Below the pieces are notes generated by a model that was given only the letters and a program-made list of their open reading frames with translations, did not search any database and was not told the origin of the DNA. Both the position numbers and the translations under genes were made by a program. A DNA stretch of 64,000 nucleotides from Lineus longissimus (Eukaryota > Nemertea > Pilidiophora > Heteronemertea > Lineidae): the NCBI RefSeq assembly GCF_910592395.1, contig NC_088317.1, positions 4,960,001 through 5,024,000 on the forward strand, in the 5' to 3' direction. Of this stretch, positions 1 through 12,672 are shown in pieces. Every line of letters starts with the position of its first letter. Positions within the stretch are counted from its first letter, which is position 1.

Positions 1-3000
1 ATCAGAATGGTCTACAACGTCGTTCAAACATATTGTGAAAGCCATGTTTCAAAATCGCCAACCATCTCGGAAATATCGACAGTTTTAGATTTGACCTGGA
101 CTTGAAATTATACCAGTACGACGAATCCTTTATTTGCTGTCAATGTGATTTTACCGGAAGGGGGAAATTGCCCAAAAATCAGTTGTACAATACCAAAAGA
201 ATACCATCCACAAAGTCAATTATAGTGAATCACACGCATTACACTTCAATAAGACCATCCGCGATTGTTCAGTATATTCTTACGTATCAATATCGAAATT
301 TGCCAAGACGTATTGAAGAGGTGAAAACTTAACTGTTTGTCATTAGAAAGAGCGGCGCTTCCACGGGATACATATCACCACCGGAGGGCCGATTCCTTTA
401 AGTGTGACGTTGGATCAGTTTCTGTTAGGGTCAGATGTCCCTTTAAAGGTTTTAATAAGAAACTGGATAGCCGACCTTTGCTCATTAAGGGGCTGATGGG
501 ACGTGGCACAAATTTAATTGCACCTTCAATTATCTGTGATTAGGAACAAAACGGTTTTTGCTGTAGGTTGCGTGATGATACCGCCAGTGATTTGAGACGA
601 AGGCGCCATCATGGTTGTCGGTGAAGGCCATGGATAAATGTCGTCAGGAGGAAGGTACAAAATCCCGATTAACTACATGTACATGTAAAGTGTTTTTCAT
701 ATCGTTAGGGCCAAAGGTACTCAGTTGAACTCGGGAATGTGACTAGATCACTTTTACCAAAATAAAAGCTGGTCAACTATTGACACCGGCTGCCCAGGCT
801 GTGTAACATTACAATTGTGATCACACTATTACAGTTTAGTGACAAGGGGTCAACCAAGTACCCTTGGCCAGATCTGTCTGAAAAACACTTCAGTTCCGAA
901 GCATTAGGTTCCGGAAGGGTCAGAAGGGGAAACAATTAGACCCACACAGTGAACAAAGTGAAATAGCAACTGAGCCCAGTGGAAAACGGCGAAACATGTC
1001 CTTGCCTTATGCTGTTTGGTCATTCACTGGTAACCTCATCTCCCTTGTCGACATTTCCTCTGTTGACAGTTGTATGAGTGAAACATACCAAGAATAGCAC
1101 ATTCGATCGCCGAAAATGAGAATGCCCCTGTCCACTTCCGGCTCCGACGTGAACGCGACTGGAAGGACGGGTTCGTAAGATACCAATTTGAAAGAACGCG
1201 CGTGTGGGTTGGGATATCAACAAATCGAATATCACTATTGGCTGAAGAAGTATAGAATGGTTATGAAGGCTGTCTTGCTGAATTGCATATTGACAAGTAG
1301 GTTTCAGGGATTTCCAAAAGCAAAATTTGGTAGACTTCCGGTAATACTATCCTGTCAGAAGTGTTAAGAGTGTGCCTCTATAGCAATTGAGCCAATCACA
1401 ACGCGTCATTGGGGGAGGGGGGGGGTTGTGGGAAGCATTATGCGATGGTTGTAAGTTCGCATATACGAGTAAATACGCAGAACTCGTACCACGTGATCGG
1501 GTTAGGTGACCTGGCGTACCTCAAGAAAGATGTACCCAATGTAGCAGAACGCAAGAACATGACCAATTAGCCAGAGGAATCGCTCCTTAATAGGGTAATG
1601 CGTGACCAGTTCAATTTCCACGCTATTAACCGCCCGGCCTCCACACACTAACAGGAAATTATTACTTTAAACATGCACACGGTGAAGAAGACGCCATTGT
1701 TTCTGAAATGTTACTAGTTCCCGGAGGTCGATTTCAGATGCGTTTAAACTGGCTGCGGATCACGGCGCGCTGAGTACAAAGCTCGGGACTGTTTGTCTTG
1801 GGTTTGCGCTGTCGTCTGCTATTATCTCGAGCCGTGTTGATGGAGAAGTCACCTCCGTGATCCCACATGACTCAGCCGTCCATTCGACCAAGAACACGCC
1901 GCTGCCAAGGCTTTCATTTCCTTTTTCCTGATGACTACGCGCCGATATCAGGATCTGGGAGAAATTCTTGGATGTTAAATTTGATTTTGAGGCATGTTTT
2001 ACTGCGAGGGTTGTCGGGATTGTTTTCTTTGTCGGTTGTCATGTGATGTTCTACTCTGGTGACACGCATTGGAAATATCGGTCGCGGTAAATCAAACGAT
2101 GACGTCACGTTTTGCCTGCGCAGGATTCCAGCGGGAATCAAAGACGGATGCTGATGTGTTCATCTCGGTCTTCCAAGGGGTGGTGGGATCTTATATGGAC
2201 AAGCATGTCCAGTAAACGAGAGAATTTACAGATTAAATCCCACAGTGTTTCATGCAGCTTCCAACAAATTAGGTTATACCTGGTATTGTGACAGATTCGG
2301 TTGAATTCAGTTCAGCTCCGATGCTGGGCATGCGCAATTTTGTGTGTTTGAAAGTGTGTGTGGTGAGATTCGGGAGTAAAACTACCCATGAATGTCTCTT
2401 TTCGAAGCAGTTTCCCTTATATGAGTATGCAGGGAGATCTGCAAGAAGGGATTTTGATTGTTAATTTTGCCAGTAGGCTCTACATACGTGTCATACTAGT
2501 ATTGGAGCCACCCAATCAAAAAATGAAGGATGACGTCACGTCACGCAATCGCTGCTGATGTACCGTTGCTGCAGAGTGTCTCCTCAATCAGTCTATTCGA
2601 GGCATAAAATCAAACAGAATGAGGCCACTTCATGATTAAAATCAGCTTCAAGTCACTCGAAATTAGCACCAAATATTCTCTCGACATTTCAATGCTAAGC
2701 ACATCATAAGATTGCGGATTATTCAGTGCGCGCTACTCGATTACGTCGCCAAGATACGTCGCACGCGCTCCCAAGGACCGTGCCGTCAACGTAGGGGCAA
2801 TAACGTATCGACGCGGAAACAAAGATAGATTAAATCTCAAAGTTTCACTAGGTGGTCTTTCTCTTCGTGATAGTTAATCGTCTTTACTGTGAAATCAAGT
2901 GTGTTGAATCCTCAGAGTCAGAGAGGCCACGTGTGGTTCCTATCCCCGGGCAGGGCCGCTGAAGCTAATGGAAACAAGGACGACGGATATTGGTTTGCGC

Positions 3001-5435
3001 GCTGCTGTCCTCGAGACATCATTAGCTGGAGATGCTGTAATGGGATTAGCAGCTTTAAGGCTTAGCTTTGTTCCAAGATCTTTGATTTGGGCGGAAGTGG
3101 ACGAGACGGAGAGGGTTAAGGAAAAAACTCAAAAAGGGACCAGACGACCGTCCGCGGTGACGTCATTCGCAGCGAGAATTTGAAAGCACCATAAATGAAT
3201 AAACCCCAAAGGTTTGACTAAACGTTCTGTAATTTTCACTCTTTTTTGACGATTATTAGGCAATTAGTCAAATTCCTCAAACCACCGTGAAACTAAAACG
3301 ACGACTTTAATCATTAAACTCGTCGAAAATGTCGAATGATCATTATGGTGGTTTGACATTCGCCGTCATCTGCGACTCTAACCACTCTGCAGTCCAACTA
3401 CATTGTATAACCCACGCGGGCATTTGCAATAAAAGTTTGATTTGTGTCATTTTACACTATTTGATGCCCTCGCCATTTTCGTTTCAAGTGTGAACAAGAT
3501 TTAAGTAAATATAGCCTCACAGAATTTGTGGTTACTTACAATTCCGCCGAAGGATTTCAAGATAGCAGTGAACGGTTAAGTGGCGCTCTCAAAGGGGCAT
3601 AGCTCACAGTCCTGACGAAAACAGCCATCATGTGCACGTGTTTAATTACTAAGTCACATCAAGCCACTCGGGCGCGCTACAGCCTGGCTCTCCAAACGAA
3701 CCAACACGTGCGCGCATGTGCGGCATGACAGATGACGGCCATGATGAATGGCGCGCGCACGTGCGCGCGCGATCCGTACGTCTGCTTCCAGGGAACTCTT
3801 TGTCTTCAAATAATGCTTCTAGTCTAGCGTGAATCTGTTTGTCTAACTTAAAACATAACTGAATCATGATAAACAGTAAACGTCCCAGTCTTACCACAAT
3901 TTGAAAGAGTTAGTCAACTTTTCTACCCGGTGAGCGCGCGCGCGGGGCCAACATGAGTACTCGCAAGCGGACTCCACGTGGTCGTGACGTATCTTTTTCA
4001 CCGAACTCCATGGACGAGTTATAACTTTGTGATTTAGAGCTAATTGTCTGATTATAGGGAGCTGTGTGATTATCGGATGTAGCTCCACAGTGAAATTCTT
4101 AACATTTTATTAAAGGATACAATTTCTGCGTGGCTTCCTTGTTATGTGATGAAGGGTGTCTGTACAAGTGGTGGGTGTCGCACTACCACCACAAAGCAGG
4201 CGCTGAAATAATAGGGAAACTGTTGAGCCCTTTGAAACATGATATTGGACCACCGATAGTGTTCATTATTGAAAGTTTCGACTGCGAAGACACTGGCCGG
4301 GTGTCAGGTGCCCGTCTGACACAAGGAAGTGGGCAAGATCTGGGCGCATGAAGTCACAACATGGAGGGAATAAATGAGTTAGAGTGTCTGAGCTGTCGAA
4401 TCGCATAATAGGCAGGTTCCGCAAGCTTTACGATGGCCTACGAACGCCAAAGTATGAACGGTTCAAAGTGCGTCAATTCAAGCGCAATTCTTGATGCGAC
4501 AAACGTAGTCGGCCTACAGGGGTAGTATAGGGGTTGCGAAACCGATCTGTTATCAGTGTTGGGATAAAAGACAAAGTACGCTGTGTCCATTTTTTAAACC
4601 GTTTCACGGACGGCAATTTTCAACCATCGTCTAATTGATGGGCAGTTAATCGACACATATTTGATCAATTTTCAAAACATCGTCGCAATGACAGAGTGAC
4701 AATTTTTCATTGAAGATACCCACGTACCAGAACCACTAATGATGTATATTTTTGCGATGGAAACTGGATGAAAAATCAGAAAGCCGTGAGTTACGCTGGT
4801 GGAACTATAATATCGCGGCGAGCGCGAGTGATGAAGTCAGTTTTCCGCCGGGTCGCCCCCTGTTACACCGCTACGCTGGCTGTGCCCACTGGCCCGGCAG
4901 AGAAATGAGAATCTGATCGAACCCGACATCAATAATTGTTTGGTATTGAACATGCTCCAATTGGCTATTCCAGCAGAATGGGCAAACATAATACAGACTC
5001 GTGCATCCCGGTATGGGCTCTTTGTGGTGACGATTTGCTGTGTTTTCTTGCTGGTCACGTGACATTACTTGGCTTATTTCGCATTAGGTGAATTTAGACG
5101 AGGCGACATATTCATTATTCGTCCATATTCGCCATCGCATGCCGGCTCTCATTCGCATCCGGCCGCCTTGAAAATGTAAAATTGATAAATGCGATGGCTA
5201 ATTGCGGGATTGTTTGTGAATGGTTCACTAGCTATCAACCTGGAAACGCTTTCAGAATCATCGACCAGCTAGCGCTAGTCGCGGGTCATGCTGGGCCACC
5301 TCAATGGCTGTTTAGAAAAAGGTGTTGGGAACAATCTTTCACTTTTACCGACCACTTTCCCAGTAGTATTTTCAAAACTACGTTGTACTGTAGTTTGATC
5401 ATAACAGGCTATTTCGGTCATCTATCATGTTTAGA
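1..5435. other. No gene recognised (intergenic or distal flank)
   Basis: Only short open frames without family resemblance are present on either strand. Notable local features are a G-run near 1411-1426, perfect cAMP-response-element octamers TGACGTCA at 2100-2107, 2531-2538 and 3158-3165, and alternating CG/CA tracts at about 3705-3775 and 3934-3942. Composition near 2.7-3.2 kb is CpG-richer than the surroundings, so a regulatory role is possible but not shown. Confidence 0.5.
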
Positions 5436-5690
5436 CCAATGGCATAGTGGTTAGAGTTTCTGACTCAAAATCAGGTGGTCGTGGGTTCGACTCTCAAAAG
5501 GATCACCGCTGTATAGTGTCTGTGTCCTTGAACAAGGCCTACCTTTCTGGCCTGAAAATGTGGCGTGAAACCAATGTTTTATGCATCTGGTTTGACTAAA
5601 GGAATTGATGCCAATCCGGGGTACCGATGTCTCACCTGACATCGCCAGTGTGAAGCTAAATTTCAGGTCAAAACCGAGGCCGCAGCCGAC
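5436..5690 (+). repeat. tRNA-derived SINE-like element
   Basis: The first 75 bases resemble a tRNA. There is an A-box-like TGGCATAGTGG, an anticodon arm CTGA/TCAG around a seven-base loop (CTCAAAA, anticodon CAA if read as tRNA-Leu), and a B box GGTTCGACTCT. The acceptor ends do not pair well and no CCA-compatible end is seen, so I call a SINE head, not a working tRNA gene. A roughly 180-base unrelated body follows; its 3' limit is uncertain. Confidence 0.55.
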
Positions 5691-6990
5691 GTTTTTGGGG
5701 GAATTGAAAGCTCTACCCCAGCAGTGTTCGGTGAGGCGATGAACATAAGCGACGAGGTATCAATTTCTATTCTCAAACACCCCAAACTTCAATTCACATT
5801 ATTCTCGCCAACGGAATGTGACAAGTGTCGCCACCTACGCTAAGGCGGCTGAAGCTCAATGGAATTGGGTACAGCATTGTGGATATGAATTCGCATCACA
5901 AATAAGATGCATATAAAGTCTTCCTATCAAGAGACCGAAATTAAATATATTGCCTTTATTGTATTTCTATACCCTATAAAAGGCAGGTAGGCCTAAAAAA
6001 ACCTATCTTGCCTTGCAACATTGGTTTAATTGAGCGGGTTTTTCCGAATAGTATGGGTTGAATTCATGGCGAGTCGGGAAGATCTAGACTCCTGCGGCAG
6101 TCCATTCTGTTATCCTTATTGGATGTCCTCAGGGTGAGGGACGAGGCCGGTCAACTGCGTCCGGAGAGTAGAAAGATCACGATTAGTTTTTGACAGCTTT
6201 TATTGGAATAAAATTATTCACAAGGACATGTCTGCAAATAATGCAGTTAATTGAGTGCGTCGGCAAAATTGACGAAAACTTCCCTCTGTGCGTATTAATC
6301 ACCATAAGGAAACTTTTTATGACTAATTCCGGAATATTAAAATGAATTTACACCAACTAACGGCAGCAATAATGAAATAATAAGCCATTTCTGTCTCGGA
6401 CCGGCCGCGCTCGCATCGTTGCTCTCCGCTCATATCCTGCCTCGGCAATGTCTTCTCGCAGCGCCTTTCTCCGACCAATTATTACCATTAGAGCAACGCC
6501 GCTTGGCCGTATTGCCGTGGTGTACATTTCTCTCAGCGCCTTTGTCTTCGCATCCGGCCTAGGGTGTGAAACAAGTCGAGAAATTAAAGCGATATTGAAA
6601 TATGATGCTTTTCCATAAGCTTGCCACAGAATTACTTAAGTGGCCTTGTATGCACGATTCGGACACGGATACGCAATGTTTAAGACACAGTGCAAGACGA
6701 AATGAAAAATTGGTTTGTATCTGGCGGGTGTGCTTAGTGCCGAGGTATTTATTTGACCGATTATTATAATACGATGTTGGTGATAATCACATTGATTGAA
6801 AACAGTGGAGTGACGAACGGCATTTGAATCTAACGTGTTTTGTGAGCTGTGAAATGATACTCTCTAAATCCTGTTTCTTAAAATCATATGCAGTAGTTGG
6901 GCCCAAGACCATCCCTGTTGTGATAAAAACACATGTCAAACCATCCTTACTACTACTTTTGGTTGATTATAATTTCTATTCGTCCCAAAT
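5691..6990. other. No gene recognised
   Basis: Nothing coding is visible. The stretch at about 6082-6170 is recognisably similar to 28236-28330 (shared pattern of GACTCCT..CAGTCCATT..GTCATCCT and GATGAGGCC..TCAACTGCGT), so it is probably a fragment of a dispersed repeat. Confidence 0.4.
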
Positions 6991-6994
6991 TTGT

Positions 6995-7400
6995 CTCTTG
7001 AGGATAACGTCACAACCAAGAGGCCGGGATGATATCACTTTTAATAAAGATGATGTCACAAGCAGACACCCAAGATCCCCTTTGAGGGCAATGTCACAAC
7101 CAGAATGAAGTTGTAATATCACTTTAAATGTCCGTAACAATCCATGGAAATGGTCACAACCATACACCCAAATGTCCCTCTGAGGACGAAGTCACAACCA
7201 GAATGATGTAGTAAGATCACTTTAAATGTTTATAACATTCCATGGCAGTAGTCGCAACCAGACACACTCGTTCCAGTTTGAGGACAAAGTTACAACCAGA
7301 ATGGAAATGGTCACAACCAGACACCCAAGTTTCCCTTAAAGGACAAAGTCACAACCAGAATGTCGAGGCAAGATCACATTTAACCAACTTTCTTACCACA
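6995..7400. repeat. Diverged tandem repeat (about 110-120 bp unit)
   Basis: Units carry the recurring phrases GTCACAACCAGAATG, ATCACTTTAAATGT, ATTCCATGG and CCCTCTGAGGAC. At least three imperfect copies are visible. Open frames across it are repeat by-products. Confidence 0.6.
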
Positions 7401-8519
7401 AAAATATCCACCGCAGTCAGACAAAAAGCATGTTTATCATTAGAAAACCGGCTTCAAATTTATTTGGTTCAGTTTCTCCCCCGACTGTACAGCCAAGTTA
7501 TCAGAACGCGCAGGAAACTCGGGCTCTACGCCAGGAGCACCCCAGGCGTAAGGACCCAGCCGTATAGCTCCCCGATTAGACCCGTAGTAAATCCAGCGTG
7601 CGGACCCTGTTCAAGATCTCTAATGACCCTTATAGCCAGATACCAGAGTTTTTCACGCTCTGGTTTCTACTGATGATGCTGAGTGCATCTTCTGAAACAT
7701 CTATTCCTGGTTGACAATGGCGGCGTTATAAGGAGCTCTGCGCAATGACTTGACTGATACCTGTCAATCACCGCTATCAATTGAATCTTCAAGAAGGATG
7801 CGTTTCTCAAATGCTTGGGCGACACAACTTCTGGGACCATGGTAACGGCGCGTGAAATACATGTGTCGCATATTTCACTTCGTTAATTGATCTGAAATTG
7901 ATCCATGTTTTATCAAATCATTTTATGCGGCAAATTCGCGATAAGCACATTTTAAACATATTTCGGATGAAAGGTGTGTTTTTTTTCTTTTCAACTTGAC
8001 TCTGGAGTGAAAACCAAATTGATTGAAAGTTCGCTTTAAAATCGCATAGCCAAGAAGCAAAAAAGTTTCGATTTTCGTTTTCAATTCAGACGACCTTCCC
8101 CCAGTGCGCAGTGAAATGTCCTTGATACCACTCATTGTGACTTCTTTCTCGCCGAGTGTTGTCACAGCCCATGAACTGGAGACATCTGAGTCTCATTTGT
8201 CGCAACCCTCCTGCGGAGACAGAACAACCAGTGACTTAGTCTTCGGAGAAACCTTATGTGCCAAGAAAGAATCCCACTCAAATTCCAACTGGGAATCGTG
8301 TACGGTAACGCCAACGTTGATGAGGTAGTCGGTTCGCGAAAACGATTCGGAGTCGGGCCGGTCTTAACCTCCCCATTAACCAGAAGACAGATGAGACAGT
8401 TGGACAACCAGGGGAAAAAACTAAAAAACCCAGCTTTAACCTTTTAAACTTTTTTAACCGTGCCTTAATCCGTCATCATAGAATATAACACCAATAGAGA
8501 TATGAAAACAGCTTTCGGA
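7401..8519. other. No gene recognised
   Basis: Short open frames on both strands overlap each other and show no domain signature or plausible splice pattern. I see no repeat structure either. Confidence 0.4.
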
Positions 8520-8935
8520 GGGGAGGGCATTTAAGAATGGTAGAATATCGGATAAGACCAGTACTCAACACTCCCCTTTAACAAAACTACATTTACTTAT
8601 ATAACTCTGACGTGTCTGTGCATAAAGGAACTATTACATATCAAATTGGCAGATGCAATATTGATGATATTCCCAAAGGTTCCCCCAGCTTGATTGACGC
8701 CATAATTACTCCAGGGGAAGCTGAAAGGACCGAAAGAAAATATTGTTCCGCAGTGCTTAGTGATGTTGAAGACATTATAACGCTAGAGCTGTCATTTGCG
8801 TCGTTGTTATTTGCGTCACTTGGCGGTGTCGTTTCTTTCAGGCTGAAATCGACTCGCATTGGGACATTCTTGGTGTCATCTGATATAAGGTTAAGTAACC
8901 CTTTTCCAGTCTAGCATTCTTAAATGCCCCCCGTC
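8520..8935. mobile_element. Inverted-repeat element (MITE-like), about 415 bp
   Basis: The left end GGGAGGGCATTTAAGAATG is matched in inverted orientation by the right end CATTCTTAAATGCCCCCCG. Internal sequence has no transposase-like frame. Non-autonomous DNA element is the simplest reading; target-site duplication was not resolved. Confidence 0.5.
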
Positions 8936-9359
8936 TTATACTAGACGAGAGTAAGAGCCACTAGGCCATTGCGGCGTGGTTCTCTCAAGACCCATGATTA
9001 CCCTCCCCATGACACTGTATCCCAGGACATTTAAAGCTGTTACACCGGCATTCAGGTTGTGACGTTGTCCTCATAAGATCATTTCGGCATGATGATGGGT
9101 GACACCCGGTGTCGGGGGAGGCACAATTTACCTATCTTTCATTTGCCTCATGGCTGCGTCTTCGGTCAGGCAGGGGAAGTTTCCATCGCAGCACACGTTT
9201 TACGCTTGATGGGTGTTTTGGAATGACTTTTACTTGCCCTGGCAAAGTCACCGTGTTGGAGCCTCAGTTTTGCGAATCATTCGAAGGAGAAGCATTTTAG
9301 GGTGGGGCGTCTCGCTCGCTTCACAAGACGAAACAGCAGTAATCCTTCAGAGATTTTGC

Positions 9360-11300
9360 CTTTCGTAATACCTTGATGTGACAATGTCCGTACGTCTGGC
9401 CCCATGAGGTCAAACTGCCCTCAGTGCTGTCCGGTTGCAAGCGCGTACTGATGGAATGTTTACCCCTGGGCAACACTCCGTTGAGGACAGATTGTGATTG
9501 TATGGACCGTCTTGGCCGGCTGGATCTCAGCTACGAAACGGTCCTCAGGAATTTATAGCAGTTTCTGCTGTAAACTCCTCAGGACAGATCCTGCACGGAC
9601 AGAAGTTGTAGAATCTGACTCAACTTAAGATCTCAACAGATTCGACTTTAGATCCTAGACGTTTAGCAGACATTGTCACAATCTGATTAAATGTAGAGTC
9701 TAAAAACTTGGGAATGCAACTTCAAACACCAGAGGTATCTGAGTTGAGTCTCAACATTTTGGGAGATTGGACTACAGGCAATGTTCGTACACCTGAACCT
9801 CTTAAGTTATCATTATTCTCTGTCCTCAGTACCTTCTGATTGTGAACGCGTGCTGAAGGAATGTGGATATCTGGACATCATTTAGTTGAGGCCTGATTAT
9901 GACTGTATGGACTGTACTGTATGGACTGTCTTAGACCCGGGTCTTACCTACGAAACTGTACCAGGATTACCTAGCAGTAGATCGCACCAAAAGCTGCTCG
10001 AGTTATCACAACCACGAATTACTTGTCTTCAGTGTGGTCATGATAGATTCTAAGGATAACTGCACAGTCTGTCTGCTCAAAACTTGCACTAAATATTGGC
10101 GTCATCCTTTCTCGGAGGATCGTTATTGTAGTCTTGGTTTGTTTCATTGAGGACAGATTCAGACTTGACGTTTCTATGGATAACGTTCTTCCAGCCATAG
10201 ATTTACTGTGGACAAGGAAAGCATACTTCACCATCCAAGACTGCGATCCAGCGCAAAAAAGCCTGGCCGGAGGAATAATGCATCCCCCAAAACCAACCTC
10301 AAGCTGTGTCGAGACCGAGGAGCCGCACCCGATTCGTCGCATCCACAGAAAAAAGGACTCGATGCGCTATGCTATCCAAGAACGTGAAAAAGACCTCTTG
10401 GTGTAACGTGTACAATGATCCTTCATGCAATAGTGAGGACAATCTCATGGATGCTCCATTGATGCCTGGTGGCAATGTTGAGAACCATTTCGCAGCCGTT
10501 TGGTCGGTGTATCAGTTTAACGTATCCCTCTTGTAATGTGACGGATTGAGATGTGGCTTCACAGTGACCCATCCGTTCAAACTACAGATCCTACATGCAC
10601 AAGAGGCATTGTTATAATCTGATTGAATGTTGAATCTCAACAATTTGGGAGGTGCGACCTCAGATCCTAGACGGGAGACACTGTCACAATTTGTTGGATC
10701 TCAACGATTTGGGAGGTGTGACTTCAAATCCTAGATGGGAGACATTGGGTGATATGAATAAAGACTAGCAAATGCTTTTACTTCAATTTTGTACAGAAAA
10801 GCCTAGTGTATATGAACATGAAGTTTTAGATAAAAGCATTTGCTAGTCTTTATTCATATCACCCATTGTCACAATCTGATTAAATGTTTCATGTAAAACT
10901 TTTCAGAGATTGGAAAACTGATCCCAGACGCACAAAAGACATTGCCATAGTGTCTTAACATAGAAGTTGAGACTACAGAACTTAGACACACACTATCTCA
11001 GTCTGATCGAATGTTAGGTGTCAAAACTTTGGCAGATATAATTTCATTTCCTTTAATGACAATAAAAACAGACATTGTCACAATTTGATTGAGTGTGAGG
11101 TCTTAAAACTTTGAGATTTCAAATCCTGTACGCTTAGGATGCACTGTCACAATCTGATTGAATGTTGGGTCTCAGAAAATTTGGGAGTTGTGATTGGAGT
11201 GGCACAATTACAAGTGACATTGTCACAATTGTGACAATTTGATGGAATGTCGGGTCGCAAAACTTTGAGATCCAACTTCACATCCTGTATTTCATTGATA
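9360..11300. repeat. Old, diverged repeat block
   Basis: Two related segments (about 9425-9600 and 9835-9990) share GCGTACTGATGGAATGT-type and ACTGTATGGAC..CTACGAAAC phrases. From about 9600 to 11300 a roughly 90-110-base motif recurs: GACATTGTCACAATCTGATT, GAATGTTGGGTCTCA, and a phrase like AACTTTGGGAGAT. Copies are strongly diverged, suggesting an old satellite-like expansion. Open frames here (for example 10019-10342 on the minus strand) look incidental. Confidence 0.5.
10748..10866. mobile_element. Palindromic MITE, copy 1 (GGGTGATATGAATAAAG family)
   Basis: Nearly the whole element is an inverted repeat. The left arm begins GGTGATATGAATAAAGAC and runs through TAGCAAATGCTTTTA; the right arm is its reverse complement. 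The loop is about 45 bases. A second copy lies at 23145-23262 inside the LRR gene. Confidence 0.75.
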
Positions 11301-11451
11301 ATTCTGTAGTATATCCTCACTGATGATGGTGTTTGGCTTACTTAATAATAGATATCACAACTGGCATATTGCAGGACATCCAGTGTACAGTATAGTGCAT
11401 CCAGATGTCCTAAGGACAATGTCACAACCACATCATTGGAGTAGTAATAGT

Positions 11452-11577
11452 GAGTTTTCGAAACCACCCGGTTAGGCCCTATGACGACATTTATCTACTG
11501 TTCGGGTGAACTCACACAATAGATAAACGTCGTCGTAGGGCCTAACGTGGTGGTTGCGAAACCTCACTAATGGCCCG
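11452..11577. repeat. Imperfect hairpin (about 125 bp)
   Basis: Left arm TAGTGAG..TTCG..AACCACC..GTTAGGCCCTA..GACGAC pairs with the right arm GTCGTCGTAGGGCCTAAC..GGTGGTT..CGAAACCTCACTA. The loop is short. It resembles a small fold-back element; only one copy was noticed in the window. Confidence 0.65.
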
Positions 11578-11754
11578 ATTTCACCACTTTTCTTTTAGCA
11601 CCCAATGTCAACCATGGAATGAAACAGAGCAGGTACTCATTGCTAACAAGTTAAACCTGGTCCGTGTTTATATAATAAGGTATTTTCTTCCTTTTACATA
11701 AAACCCCAGCTGCCAAGTCAGACCCCACTTTATAGACACACAACTCTTTTTAAA

Positions 11755-12405
11755 AAGACATCCCCAGCCATGTAGTAGCCTAGTCAAGAGAACACACCCC
11801 AGCCATGTAGGTGCCTAGTCAAGAGAACACACCCCAGCCATGTAGTAGCCTAGTCAAGAGAACACACCCCAGCCATGTAGGAGCCTAGTCAGAAACACAC
11901 CCCAGCCATGTAGGAGCATAGTCAGAGAACACACCCCAGCCATGTAGGAGCATAGTCAGAGAACACACCCCAGCCATGTAGGAGGATAGTCAGAGAACAC
12001 ACCCCAGCCATGTAGGAGCATAGTCAGAGAACACACCCCAGCCATGTAGGAGCATAGTCAGAGAACACACCCCAGCCATGTAGGAGCATAGTCAGAAACA
12101 CACCCCAGCCATGTAGGAGCATAGTCAGAGAACACACCCCAGCCATGTAGGAGCATAGTCAGAGAACACACCCCAGCCATGTAGGAGCATAGTCAGAGAA
12201 CACACCCCAGCCATGTAGGAGGATAGTCAGAGAACACACCCCAGCCATGTAGGAGCCTAGTCAGAAACACACCCCAGCCATGTAGGAGCATAGTCAGAGA
12301 ACACACCCCAGCCATGTAGGAGCATAGTCAGAGAACACACCCCAGCCATGTAGGAGCATAGTCAGAGAACACACCCCAGCCATGTAGGAGCATAGTCAGA
12401 GAACA
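11755..12405. repeat. 34-bp minisatellite, about 19 copies
   Basis: The unit contains CCCCAGCCATGTAGGAGCAT followed by AGTCAGAGAACACA. The first copies (to about 11885) differ by AGTAGCC and TCAAGAG variants; later copies are nearly identical, with some lacking two bases. No open reading frame of interest runs through it. Confidence 0.9.
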
Positions 12406-12585
12406 CTGCTTATATCCCAGCAACTCACTCACATGCTGTTGGATTTGAAATGGGAGGAAAGCTATTTTTCATTTCCCTGAGTTGGCTTTGGAAAGCACTG
12501 CATACAGTAAATATGAAGGACCCACTCTTCATGGGGAGTGATTTCAGCTTTACAAAAGATGGCGTTGGATTGAGATCACTCCATT

Positions 12586-12639
12586 TTTAGCTCACCTCTT
12601 AGGAGAGGTGAGCTTATCCCATACCGTGGCGTCCGTCGT

Positions 12640-12672
<33 letters not shown>

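Noticed and set aside
5440-5512. tRNA-Leu(CAA)-like sequence
   Set aside because: The acceptor stem does not pair and the D and T regions are irregular; better explained as a SINE head.
10019-10342. 107-codon minus-strand ORF
   Set aside because: Lies in an old diverged repeat block and shows no family signature.
11755-12405. Regular 34-bp repeats that might suggest a CRISPR array
   Set aside because: Units are directly adjacent with no unique spacers, and the DNA is eukaryotic; this is a minisatellite.
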